From Defluviitaleaceae bacterium (GTDB lineage Bacteria > Bacillota > Clostridia > Lachnospirales > WQUN01): a stretch of 64,000 nucleotides of DNA. Positions 34,017 through 42,848 of the stretch are shown here, piece after piece. The position numbers and the translations under genes were made by a program. The first letter of the stretch is position 1. Every line of letters begins with the position of its first letter. The stretch spans positions 1 to 64,000 of the forward strand of contig WRAH01000007.1 in the NCBI GenBank assembly GCA_009780315.1, given 5' to 3'. The notes beneath the pieces were generated by a model, which saw nothing but the letters and a program-made list of their open reading frames with translations, had not been told where the DNA came from and did not search any database.

Positions 34017-34856
34017 ATGAAGAAAATTAAACGGGCGGCGGCGATTCATGATATTTCATGCTTTGGACGGTGTTCTCTAACGGTTGCATTGCCTATTCTT
34101 TCGGCGGCGGGGGTGAATTGTTCAGTCGTACCAACCGCAGTACTTTCCACACATACAGGTGGGTTTGACGGGTTTACATACCGCGATTTGACCGAGGATA
34201 TTTTGCCCATTGCAAGACACTGGCAAAGCCTAAGGTTGAAATTTGATGCACTGTATAGCGGATTTTTAGGCTCAACTGCCCAAGTGGATATTTTACGGGA
34301 ATTTTTTAAATTATTTCATCGCCCTGAAACCATCATTTTAATTGACCCTGTGATGGGGGATAATGGAAAACTATATAAAACTTTTTCACAAGACTTTCCT
34401 CATGAAATGGCAAAGCTTTGCCATATGGCAGATTTAATCACACCAAATATGACCGAAGCCGCGCTGCTTTTAAATGAACCCTATCACAAGGGCCCTCATA
34501 CACAAGCATATATTGAAACCACAATAAAAAAACTTGCAGCACTTGGAGGCAAAAGCAAGCAGGTTGTACTCACAGGGGTATATTTTTGCGAAAATGAACT
34601 TGGCGCGGCAGCATATGATGGCTCAAAAGTATATTATGCAATGGCAGAAAAAATATCACAACACTATCCTGGAACAGGGGATGTTTTTGCAAGTGTTTTA
34701 CTGGCGGCTTTGCTGAATGGGGCAAATTTATCCACTGGAATGGAACAAGCCGTTGCATTCGTTTCAGATTGTATTAAGGACACCCATGAATCAGGTGCAG
34801 ACCCCCGCTTTGGCGTTCATTTTGAGCATATGTTAATGTCTCCAAAAAACATCTAA
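34017..34856 (+). CDS. pdxK: Pyridoxamine/pyridoxal kinase
   Basis: A 279-residue ribokinase-like kinase. AAIHDISCFGRCSLTVALP at the N-terminus and VPTAVLSTHTGGFDGF are typical of the Clostridial pyridoxamine kinase branch; DPVMGDNGKLY and the GTGDVFAS anion-hole/catalytic Asp motif are intact. It makes pyridoxal 5'-phosphate by salvage. AAAGGGG precedes the ATG. It diverges from tagA across 42 bp, and its last 24 bp overlap the convergent membrane protein gene. Confidence 0.9.
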   Translation: MKKIKRAAAIHDISCFGRCSLTVALPILSAAGVNCSVVPTAVLSTHTGGFDGFTYRDLTEDILPIARHWQSLRLKFDALYSGFLGSTAQVDILREFFKLFHRPETIILIDPVMGDNGKLYKTFSQDFPHEMAKLCHMADLITPNMTEAALLLNEPYHKGPHTQAYIETTIKKLAALGGKSKQVVLTGVYFCENELGAAAYDGSKVYYAMAEKISQHYPGTGDVFASVLLAALLNGANLSTGMEQAVAFVSDCIKDTHESGADPRFGVHFEHMLMSPKNI

Positions 34857-36443
34857 AGACACGATACCAAAAGCTTCCCCATTATCTGCAAAGTATAAAT
34901 TATACATTTCAAGCCCTTCCCTTATCTCAATCTCACGTACTTGCAAGTCTGAATCAATGGCAAATAAATGATGTTCTGCAAAATCAGGGCGCAGCCTTTG
35001 CCCATTCATGACAGGCACAATTTCATGATGCTGGTCGGTACCTAATAAACCATTGCGGCTGGCATGTACATATCTATAGTGGGCATTGGCTGCCCAATCA
35101 ATGCGAAGCTGGCTGGTTAAACGTGGGCTGATTGTAGGCGCGTAAGTCCATCTAAGCCCTAAAAGCCAAACTTCTTCTGTGGTATCAATCGCTAGTTCCT
35201 CAATCCTGTCTGCCAATTGCTGAATGATTTTATCATCGTAATAATGGATACTGCGTAGGCTGTGTACTTCCAAAATATATCCGCTGATAAATACAAAAAT
35301 ACATAACCCGGCTAAAATACCCCGCCAAATGCGAAACCACCATTTGGAAAAATCAGTTGCCCGTGCCAAAAGTTCAAACAAAACTGCAAATCCAAGAAGC
35401 AGAAAATAAAAATTTCTTACCCAAACCCATCCATCAGCCAATACAAAAAACACAGCCATTGTGCTTAATCCCAGCACAACCCCTGCAAACAAAGATAATG
35501 GCAGATTTTTGGGGGATTCATATTTTTCAAAAATTAAAAATGTAGCCAATGCAACGGATAATACCACCGCAATTATAAACAGCACTGGATATTCCCGCCC
35601 AAGTATTAAAATTCCCCCTCGCAAAGTGTTGGTAAACGTGGGCAATTGCTCGTGTACAAAAACACGGGCTATCCTTTGGGTAACAATAGGTATATGCCTG
35701 ATGAAGTTAAAGTCAACCTCACTATCAACCCGCGCCCCAAGCCAGCCAACATTCCTAAATATGAAATAATGTAAGCCAATCATACCCACGTTTACAAAGG
35801 GCAAAGCAAACAGCACCTTATGTTTCACTTTGTCACGATGTAGAATTAAAACACCAAGGGTAAGTACAAATGTAAAAATAATACCCTGCTCATAAAATCC
35901 TTGGGCTAAAATTCCGCTAATGATTACAAGTATTAACCATTTGTGTCCATACTCATGTAAAAATTTCAAGAGTGCATACGCCGTTAAAACCCCTAAAAAC
36001 CCAGAAGGTACAATACGCACCGAGGCACTAAGCCAGTAAGTAGATTCTGTTAAAGTGGGAAAAAACGCAAAAAAAACAATGGCAACCCGTCCCCATGTAA
36101 TATTGCAGTGGATAAAAACATCTTCAAGTAAAACCATTGTAAAAAATCTTAAAAGGGTAATGGCAAGTAAAATAATCCACATGGAAGGCCAAAAAGCAGA
36201 AACAATATAAACCTCCAAAAGCCCTGCCAAAGGTCTAAATCCGTGAAGTCCATAACTTAAAACTGCATCACGCCAAATATTTTCAGTATAAAGAGAAAAT
36301 ATGCCAAGAGAAAACCAGTCGTCAGAAAAAGCAAAATATCTAAAGCCAAATGGAAATGTTGTGAATATCATCGCCAAAAGTAAAACCCCGTAAAAAGCGG
36401 TTTTACTCTCAAAAAATCCACGGAACTTATTTAAAATATCCAA
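34833..36443 (-). CDS. Polytopic membrane protein, GT-C glycosyltransferase-like
   Basis: A 536-residue protein with about 11 membrane helices over residues 1-410 and a soluble C-terminal domain of about 130 residues. An early extracytoplasmic loop with FSDDWFSLG follows the first helix, at the place where GT-C enzymes keep acidic catalytic residues. That is a topological resemblance only; I do not recognise a specific family. The start is a TTG with a weak ribosome site. It is the last gene of an operon with the flavodoxin-SCP2 fusion and the M1-like lipoprotein. Confidence 0.65.
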   Translation of the reverse strand: MDILNKFRGFFESKTAFYGVLLLAMIFTTFPFGFRYFAFSDDWFSLGIFSLYTENIWRDAVLSYGLHGFRPLAGLLEVYIVSAFWPSMWIILLAITLLRFFTMVLLEDVFIHCNITWGRVAIVFFAFFPTLTESTYWLSASVRIVPSGFLGVLTAYALLKFLHEYGHKWLILVIISGILAQGFYEQGIIFTFVLTLGVLILHRDKVKHKVLFALPFVNVGMIGLHYFIFRNVGWLGARVDSEVDFNFIRHIPIVTQRIARVFVHEQLPTFTNTLRGGILILGREYPVLFIIAVVLSVALATFLIFEKYESPKNLPLSLFAGVVLGLSTMAVFFVLADGWVWVRNFYFLLLGFAVLFELLARATDFSKWWFRIWRGILAGLCIFVFISGYILEVHSLRSIHYYDDKIIQQLADRIEELAIDTTEEVWLLGLRWTYAPTISPRLTSQLRIDWAANAHYRYVHASRNGLLGTDQHHEIVPVMNGQRLRPDFAEHHLFAIDSDLQVREIEIREGLEMYNLYFADNGEAFGIVSLDVFWRH

Positions 36444-36454
36444 AGCAAATATCC

Positions 36455-37624
36455 CTAACTTTCAATTTTAAATAATATATCAAATTTTGTAAGCAATACA
36501 AAATCACCGCGTACCTTTATACCGCCAATCATAAATGCTTTTTGTGCGGTTTGTTTATTTTTTAACACATCCATCCACACGGCTGTATCTGCCATTATGG
36601 TGACATCAGGTGCAGGGGCTTGTCCTTCGGCGTAAGAACATTCTGTGCTGTGAATATATAAAAAGCCTTCAAAGGGTTCATCCCCGCTGATATTGATTTG
36701 AATAACCGCTTGCAGCCCCGCAGAAAGTTGAGGTTGAAAATAATGAGGTAAGTTCTGGGTAATCTGCCTTGCTGTTTTTGCACGATGTTCCACAGGCGCG
36801 TAGGCTGATTGAGGTATAAGGGGTTGAGAAAGTGATGGAGGTACAGAAACAAAATCAAAATCATCTGTGTCAGACACAGTAAAATCTCCGTTGTTATATT
36901 TTTTTGAAAAGAGTTGAGAAAGTTCATCAACTTCTTTTTCCTGCTGGTCAGTTAAATAATTGCGCCCAGTTTGCAAGTGGCTGGCAGCGGTGTGTAAAAG
37001 CGGGTCGGTTATGACTGTACTACTTTCTTGAATCATTGCTGCTGACGTGGGGGGGACTTCCATTTCTAACACTGTTGCAGTCTTTCCATGAACATCTTGT
37101 GGAATGATATATTTTCTGGCAGAGCGTGTTGCTCTATAAAAGTCTTCGGCAGTTTTGTCAATAAAATCCTTCACTTCATCCATATTTTCCATGTGAAAAG
37201 CCTGCAAACCAATGTGGGCTACGGCATATCCACCCAAATGCTGAACAACACGGGTAAGATACGCTAACGCAGATTTTTCTCCCCCATGTTGAGAAATAGA
37301 AATGAGTAAGCAGTACTTTTCCTTTAACGCTTGGTCATAGTCAGGGTGTTGTAAATATTCTAGGAAATTTTGCATAAGCGCACTTGGGGCAAATAGTTGT
37401 GCTGTACTTGCCAGAACGATTCCATCGGATTCTTTTATGCTATCAACTATTTTATCTATGCCTTGGGTGGTATCCCCATCAAAATAAGGCGGATGTACTA
37501 CACTCAAGTCGATATTTTCAACATGAACATCAAGCTCTGTAAAAACTTTTTCCACGCGTTTTTCTACAATGCCAAGCCCATAGTCGTTTTGTTGCATATT
37601 TCCGTTAATTTGTAATATCTTCAT
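36455..37624 (-). CDS. Flavodoxin-like protein fused to an SCP2 domain
   Basis: A 389-residue protein with two domains. Residues 1-170 have a flavodoxin or NADPH-dependent FMN reductase fold: MKILQINGN at the N-terminus, DGIVLASTAQLFAPSALMQNF as the flavin-binding loop, and LISISQHGG. Residues about 285-389 look like a sterol carrier protein 2 (SCP2) domain: GLQAVIQINISGDEPFEGF, PDVTIMADTAVWMDVL and FMIGGIKVRGDFVLL. SCP2 domains bind lipids. The linker (about 225-285) is acidic. Fusion suggests flavin-dependent chemistry on a hydrophobic substrate; that is inference. Confidence 0.75.
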   Translation of the reverse strand: MKILQINGNMQQNDYGLGIVEKRVEKVFTELDVHVENIDLSVVHPPYFDGDTTQGIDKIVDSIKESDGIVLASTAQLFAPSALMQNFLEYLQHPDYDQALKEKYCLLISISQHGGEKSALAYLTRVVQHLGGYAVAHIGLQAFHMENMDEVKDFIDKTAEDFYRATRSARKYIIPQDVHGKTATVLEMEVPPTSAAMIQESSTVITDPLLHTAASHLQTGRNYLTDQQEKEVDELSQLFSKKYNNGDFTVSDTDDFDFVSVPPSLSQPLIPQSAYAPVEHRAKTARQITQNLPHYFQPQLSAGLQAVIQINISGDEPFEGFLYIHSTECSYAEGQAPAPDVTIMADTAVWMDVLKNKQTAQKAFMIGGIKVRGDFVLLTKFDILFKIES

Positions 37625-37627
37625 GAC

Positions 37628-39025
37628 TCACACCATCCATTCGTCAAAAAACCACTGCAAGCTTTCACCGTGATGTGTTTCCGCCAAGCGTTTAAAATCT
37701 TCTGCCGTGGCAAAATTGAAAGAAAATTCATGATAGTACTGGTTTATAAACTGCCAAAATACATCTGCCCCCATGAGACGGTAAAGGTCATACATCATAA
37801 GCATTGCCATACGTCCATGGGTTTGTTCATAGTCAGTAAAATACTCAAATGTACGTAATCCATTGGTAAGCTTTAAATCATCACGGTGGGCGATAGATGC
37901 GTACACGCGCTCCATATAATCTGTAAGTGTTTCTTCATCATAAAAGATACCTGCGTGTACAAAACGTGTCAGCCCATTGGCAAGCCATGGCTCATCAATA
38001 CGATTGGTTCCCACAATATGGGCAAACCACTGTTCAGTCAGCCCATGACTAAGTGCCCATAAATCGCCAAACTGTAAATGCAGGGAGTTCATTAAAATCA
38101 TTTGAGAAAACACGGCAATATCCCGCTGTGCATCGGCTTCAACAATGGTCATATGTCCAAAGGGGAAACTTCCCACATGATACTCAAGATATTCCATACT
38201 TTGTCTGGCATGTTCTAAAATATGGTCTATTTCCAATGCTTCTGTGTAATAATATAAGTGAATTTCAATGCCGCTTTCTGTTGATATGTGGGCATGATTA
38301 AAATATGCCGACACTGCAAAGGCAAAATCCCGTGTCGTGTGCGCCGTAAAACGTGTAATACGTGTGTCCGTATCTTCAATAATTTCCTCCGAGCGAAAGC
38401 CTGTGCCTACAACCATGTATCTAAGGGGTGTTGTGATTGCCACTTGATAATTTGCAGTGTCAATCAAAAATGGTGAACCAATGGGATGAAATTCCTCAAC
38501 ATGCCAACTGTCATTTTGGTGTGTGGCAAGTACCGGCAAAAACATACCAAACCACATGGCTTCTTCATTACCCCCCGTGCGGTTCGTGGACATGGGAATG
38601 GTTGCATCATATTGTAAAAGCAATTCGATGGTTACATCAGGCAAAAGGGGTTCTGGCAAGTGAATGGTTAGCACCGTCCCCTCAAAGTCGTATGCAAGTG
38701 CTTCACTGTCCAAAGATGCGTACAATAAATTAAACTCCCCGTCAATTCCGCCCAAATAGACCTTGAAAACAACAGTGTCCAACAGCTTGCCTGTGCGGTT
38801 TGTAAAGGCAATGTGAGAAATACCTTCAACTGTGCGTAATTCAGGATTCACTTCCAGTGAAATGCGGTAACTATCATATGCAGGAATCGTGACAGACTCT
38901 TCATAGTCATACCCGTCATATGCAACTTCAGCATATTCCGCTATGGCTTCATGATGGCGTTCATTCTGCCCGCAAGATGCCAGCAATAGCAAAGCCATAA
39001 GCAATAACATAATTATTTTTATCAT
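37628..39025 (-). CDS. M1 aminopeptidase-like lipoprotein, zinc site lost
   Basis: A 465-residue lipoprotein: a signal peptide ending LLLLASCGQ gives a lipid-anchored Cys near residue 19. The fold follows gluzincin M1 peptidases: an N-terminal beta domain (SYRISLEVNPELRTVEGISH) and a catalytic-like domain. The region that should read HExxHxW is HGLTEQW (about residue 326), so the catalytic Glu and second His are gone; the third-ligand motif WLxEG is replaced by WLANGL. It is therefore likely a non-catalytic binding protein. The ATG at 39025 is preferred over an upstream TTG. It diverges from murG over a shared palindromic promoter. Confidence 0.75.
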   Translation of the reverse strand: MIKIIMLLLMALLLLASCGQNERHHEAIAEYAEVAYDGYDYEESVTIPAYDSYRISLEVNPELRTVEGISHIAFTNRTGKLLDTVVFKVYLGGIDGEFNLLYASLDSEALAYDFEGTVLTIHLPEPLLPDVTIELLLQYDATIPMSTNRTGGNEEAMWFGMFLPVLATHQNDSWHVEEFHPIGSPFLIDTANYQVAITTPLRYMVVGTGFRSEEIIEDTDTRITRFTAHTTRDFAFAVSAYFNHAHISTESGIEIHLYYYTEALEIDHILEHARQSMEYLEYHVGSFPFGHMTIVEADAQRDIAVFSQMILMNSLHLQFGDLWALSHGLTEQWFAHIVGTNRIDEPWLANGLTRFVHAGIFYDEETLTDYMERVYASIAHRDDLKLTNGLRTFEYFTDYEQTHGRMAMLMMYDLYRLMGADVFWQFINQYYHEFSFNFATAEDFKRLAETHHGESLQWFFDEWMV

Positions 39026-39062
39026 AGGACAGCCAGCCCTTCCCAACTGTATCTAAGACCTA

Positions 39063-39091
39063 GTATAATGATTATATCATACTCATTATAC
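39063..39091. promoter_or_regulatory. Palindromic bidirectional promoter region between murG and the M1-like gene
   Basis: A perfect 9-bp inverted repeat (GTATAATGA 39063-39071, TCATTATAC 39083-39091) with an 11-bp spacer contains a TATAAT box on each strand. It sits midway between the divergent starts (39025 and 39116). One protein bound here would control both genes. Confidence 0.55.
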
Positions 39092-39115
39092 CAAATTCAA
39101 AATTCGGGGGACAAT

Positions 39116-40186
39116 GTGAAAAAAATTATTCTAACCGGCGGCGGAACTGCTGGGCACGTTATTCCAAACTTAGCCCTTTTGCCATCGCTTAAAGAGGCTG
39201 GATTTGATGTACACTATATCGGAAGTCACAATGGTATTGAACGGGGGTTAGTCGAAGCCGCAGGCATTCCGTACTATGGAATCTCCAGCGGAAAACTTAG
39301 ACGATATTTTGACATGAAAAATGTCACTGATATATTTCGTATAGTCAAGGGTTTGACAGACGCTCACAAAATTATGGGCAAAATTAAGCCGGATATTATT
39401 TTTTCTAAAGGTGGGTTTGTGGTTGTACCTGTTATTGCCGCCGCAAAAATGCGTGGTGTAAAAAGTGTGATTCATGAGTCAGATATTACACCAGGGCTTG
39501 CCAATCGGTTAGTTTTACCCTTTTCAGCAAAGGTGTGTACTTCTTTTCCAGAGACACTCACACATTTGCCCCAAAATAAATCTGTACTCACAGGCAGTCC
39601 AATTCGCGTAGATTTACTAAAGGGCAGTGTTGCAAAGGGTTTATATTATGTAGGTTTTAAGCCAATGGGGAAGCCTGTTTTACTTGTAACGGGGGGAAGC
39701 CAAGGCGCGGTAGCAATCAATACTTGTGTTAGAGAAACTTTACCAAAATTGCTGGAAAAATTCCGTGTGATTCATCTTTGCGGTAAAAATAATCTTTCAG
39801 GAATTGCTCAAAAAAACTATGTAGAGTTTGAATATTTAAGCAATGAAATGCCGGATGTCATGGCGGCGGCAGATGTTGTCATATCCCGCGCAGGAGCCAA
39901 TACGATTTTTGAACTTTTGGCAATGAAAAAGCCCCATTTGCTTATTCCGCTACCCAAAGGAAAAAGCCGTGGTGACCAAATTTTAAATGCCGCATCATTT
40001 GAAAAACAAGGCTTTTCCGCTGTGCTTCCAGAAGAAGCAATGACCCCAGCAAGTTTGGTGGATGCACTTTGCAAACTGTATGATATGCGGGAAAACTTTG
40101 TGACAAAAATGTCATCACACAAAACCGCCGATGGCATACAAGGTATAATGCATGTCATCACACACACACTTGAGATGAAAATGTAA
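39116..40186 (+). CDS. murG: MurG, lipid II-forming GlcNAc transferase
   Basis: A 356-residue GT28 glycosyltransferase. N-terminal TGGGTAGHVIPNLAL, then FSKGGFVVVP, HESDITPGLANR, LVTGGSQGA and SRAGANTIFEL are the expected MurG motifs. It adds GlcNAc to lipid I in peptidoglycan synthesis. The GTG at 39116 follows GGGGGAC; the frame's upstream ATG at 39068 lies inside the promoter palindrome. The gene stands outside a dcw cluster, beside tagO, as in some Clostridia that carry more than one MurG-like gene. Confidence 0.92.
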   Translation: MKKIILTGGGTAGHVIPNLALLPSLKEAGFDVHYIGSHNGIERGLVEAAGIPYYGISSGKLRRYFDMKNVTDIFRIVKGLTDAHKIMGKIKPDIIFSKGGFVVVPVIAAAKMRGVKSVIHESDITPGLANRLVLPFSAKVCTSFPETLTHLPQNKSVLTGSPIRVDLLKGSVAKGLYYVGFKPMGKPVLLVTGGSQGAVAINTCVRETLPKLLEKFRVIHLCGKNNLSGIAQKNYVEFEYLSNEMPDVMAAADVVISRAGANTIFELLAMKKPHLLIPLPKGKSRGDQILNAASFEKQGFSAVLPEEAMTPASLVDALCKLYDMRENFVTKMSSHKTADGIQGIMHVITHTLEMKM

Positions 40187-40256
40187 TATATTTTGCCGAT
40201 TTTACGGGTATAATGAAAGTACCTAAGATTATGTCGTTAACAAGTGAGGTTTATAC

Positions 40257-41240
40257 ATGATGCATTTTTATGGAATCGCCTTTGCGGCAGTATTTGTACT
40301 GGTGTTGGTGTTAATGCCCCAAATGGCAAAGCTCGCCCACAAACTAGACTTTACGGACAAGCCTACAGAACGTAAAAAACATAAAGCTCCTATGCCTCTT
40401 TCCGGCGGAGTGTCTATGTTTATTGCTGTTTTTGTGGGCTTTATAATATTTGTGTTTACAACAGATTTATTTGTTGAAGGCGTAGACATTGAGATGATTG
40501 CCGTCCTTGGAGGTGCTGCACTTATCGTGGCAGTGGGTGTTGTAGATGACTATTCTAAGTCAAAGGGTAAGGAATTTCCTGTGTGGCCAAGGCTTCTTAT
40601 ACACATTGTTTCAGCCTCTATTGCTTTTGCCGCAGGTGTACGTTTTACAGGATTTTTCAATCCATTGATAGACCAATATGTATATCTTCCTTTTGTTTTG
40701 CAATATGTCTTGACTGTACTTTGGTTTGTGGGACTTGTCACTGCGTTTAACTTTATGGATGGTTTAGATGGACTTAGCGGCTTACTGGCGTTAATTTCAG
40801 GCTCAACATTTTTTATAGTGGCTTTGCACATGGGTCAGCCAGAATCTGCAATTCTTGCTGTGGTTTTAGTTGCCGCAATTGCAGGCTTCCTGCGCTCAAA
40901 TTTGCCCCCTGCAAGGGTATATATGGGGGATTCGGGCGCATATTTACTGGGCTTTATGCTTGCCGCAATTTCTTTGCATGGTGCATTTAAGCAAGCCACG
41001 GTCATTTCACTGATTATTCCAATGCTGGCTATGGGTGTTCCTATTTTTGATAGTATGCTGGTTGTGGTTCGCCGCATTCTTGCAAGAAAACCAGCCCATG
41101 TTGCAGATTCTACGAATATAACACATTTGCATTTCCGTTTGCTTCGTGAGGGCATGAAACCAGCCCATGCAGTTGCGCTTATTATCCTTTTAAGCGCGTG
41201 CTTGAACTTGGCATCCATTATTCTTATGCTGGTATTTTAG
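40257..41240 (+). CDS. tagO: TagO/WecA-type undecaprenyl-phosphate GlcNAc-1-phosphate transferase
   Basis: A 327-residue membrane enzyme with about 10 helices. Conserved motifs of the MraY/WecA/TagO family: DKPTERKKHKAPMPLSGG, GVVDDYSKSKGK, NFMDGLDGLSG, YMGDSGAYLLG, and the basic His-rich loop HVADSTNITHLHFRLL. The NFMDGLDGL form and Pro-rich N-terminal loop fit TagO/WecA rather than MraY. It starts wall teichoic acid or other polymer synthesis. GAGGT lies 8 bp before the ATG. It fits with tagA in the same window. Confidence 0.92.
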   Translation: MMHFYGIAFAAVFVLVLVLMPQMAKLAHKLDFTDKPTERKKHKAPMPLSGGVSMFIAVFVGFIIFVFTTDLFVEGVDIEMIAVLGGAALIVAVGVVDDYSKSKGKEFPVWPRLLIHIVSASIAFAAGVRFTGFFNPLIDQYVYLPFVLQYVLTVLWFVGLVTAFNFMDGLDGLSGLLALISGSTFFIVALHMGQPESAILAVVLVAAIAGFLRSNLPPARVYMGDSGAYLLGFMLAAISLHGAFKQATVISLIIPMLAMGVPIFDSMLVVVRRILARKPAHVADSTNITHLHFRLLREGMKPAHAVALIILLSACLNLASIILMLVF

Positions 41241-41855
41241 TTGAGGGCAGTCATAATAAGTGGCGGTGCAGTGGTTGACTATGATTTTGTAAAGTCACAA
41301 ATATGCGCCCATGATACGGTCATTTGTGCTGACAGCGGATATGACCACGCTGTAAAAATGGGGCTTGAAGTAAATATTGTAGTAGGGGATTTAGACTCAA
41401 TTAGCACAGTGCCAAAGGATGTAGAATATGTAAAGTATCCCACAAGAAAAGACTTGACGGATACCGAGATTGCCATAACATATGCCCGAAGCAGAGGGTT
41501 TAAGAATTTTTTATTATTGGCTGCAACGGGTACACGGTTAGACCACACGCTTACAAATATTTTTCTGCTAAAGAGCTTCTTAGACTATGGTGAAAATGCT
41601 GTACTTGTGGATGAACATAATAAAATAATGCTAACCGATTCACATATAAACTTACATGAGTCAAAAGGTTCAATTGTATCACTGATACCATTGAACCTTT
41701 GCACGAGTGTAACCACCATGAATTTAGAATACCCTTTACAAAACGCAACCATGCAAGTTGGCAAAGGACTTGGCGTAAGCAACATCATCACTTCTGAAAC
41801 TGCAAGTATAACCATAAAAAGCGGGTTAATGCTTATCATCATTGCAAGAGATTAA
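41241..41855 (+). CDS. thiN: Thiamine diphosphokinase
   Basis: A 204-residue protein with the thiamine pyrophosphokinase plan: ICADSGYDHAVKMGLEVNIVVGDLDSI, KYPTRKDLTDTEIAI and GTRLDHTLTNIFLL all match the conserved catalytic domain; a beta-rich thiamine-binding domain follows (about 125-204). It makes thiamine diphosphate from thiamine and ATP. The start is a TTG immediately after the tagO stop, so the genes are coupled. It overlaps the convergent WYL regulator gene by 4 bp. Confidence 0.92.
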   Translation: MRAVIISGGAVVDYDFVKSQICAHDTVICADSGYDHAVKMGLEVNIVVGDLDSISTVPKDVEYVKYPTRKDLTDTEIAITYARSRGFKNFLLLAATGTRLDHTLTNIFLLKSFLDYGENAVLVDEHNKIMLTDSHINLHESKGSIVSLIPLNLCTSVTTMNLEYPLQNATMQVGKGLGVSNIITSETASITIKSGLMLIIIARD

Positions 41856-42745
41856 GGGTATTTTTCGGAAATTTTTAATCCTTTCGCTTTTATAAGTTCT
41901 CGAATATGGGCAGGTTCTAAGACTTCGGCATATTCACCAAAGGACAAAATATAACCATATACCCAGTTATCCTCTGCCCAATGGACTGTTATGATAAAAC
42001 TGCCGTCTGGTTGTTGCTTTACATCAGTTTCATCAAAATCATCAAAAATTCGATATTTCATTTCTGGTGAAATACGCATTTTAATCGTTACATAATTTTC
42101 TTTATTCGTGCTTTCAAATGAAGTGTCCTCTGGGTGTGTTCGAGGAATAAAACGCTCATGGGTTATACGCAAGTTTTTTACCCGTGTCAGTTTGTATAAT
42201 CGTACACCTTCTTTGGTTAGGCAGTAGCCTTTGAGATACCATGCACGAGACTTGAATAAAAGTTGAATCGGCTCAATACGGCGGAAGGTTTTTTCTCCAT
42301 AACTATTAAAATAATCAAATTCTGCAATACGACATTCTAATATTGCTGTTTTGAAATCCTCAAAATAATGATTTGCATAGCTCCAGTCAGAAAAATCTAC
42401 TTCCAGCCAATTGACAGCAGTTTTGTTAAACATCGTTGATAGCTTGTTGAGTATATTATTTTTTTCAGAAGCTTTAAGATGTGCAAGGCCATGCAATGCA
42501 GTTAAAATTTCATTTTGCTCTTGCTCGCTTAACGCAGATTGACTCAACACACTTTCTGCCATTATTCTAATGCCGCCGTGATGACCATGCTCTGTATATA
42601 TTGGAATGCCGGCTGCGCTTAATATATCAATGTAGCGATAAATTGTTCGCATTGACACGTTAAGTTGCTCTGCTAATTGTCTTGCTGTAATATGTTTTCT
42701 ATGAATTAAAATATACACCATTTCTAGTAATCTGTTTATTTTCAC
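41852..42745 (-). CDS. YafY-type HTH plus WYL domain transcriptional regulator
   Basis: A 297-residue protein. The N-terminal HTH_11 is clear (RKHITARQLAEQLNVSMRTI, then YRYIDILSAAGIPIY). The central WYL domain (about 128-200) includes RIEPIQLLFKSRAWYLKGYC. A C-terminal WCX-like region follows (about 215-297). WYL domains bind nucleotides or other small ligands. The start is 103 bp from the divergent aminotransferase gene, which may be regulated with it. Confidence 0.88.
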   Translation of the reverse strand: MKINRLLEMVYILIHRKHITARQLAEQLNVSMRTIYRYIDILSAAGIPIYTEHGHHGGIRIMAESVLSQSALSEQEQNEILTALHGLAHLKASEKNNILNKLSTMFNKTAVNWLEVDFSDWSYANHYFEDFKTAILECRIAEFDYFNSYGEKTFRRIEPIQLLFKSRAWYLKGYCLTKEGVRLYKLTRVKNLRITHERFIPRTHPEDTSFESTNKENYVTIKMRISPEMKYRIFDDFDETDVKQQPDGSFIITVHWAEDNWVYGYILSFGEYAEVLEPAHIRELIKAKGLKISEKYP

Positions 42746-42848
42746 GCTATATCACCATATTGGATTATACATGAAATTTTCTAAAAACAAAACCTTGTGC
42801 TTTGATAAAATCCATGGTATAAGTACGATTGATGGAGGCGTTTTAAAA

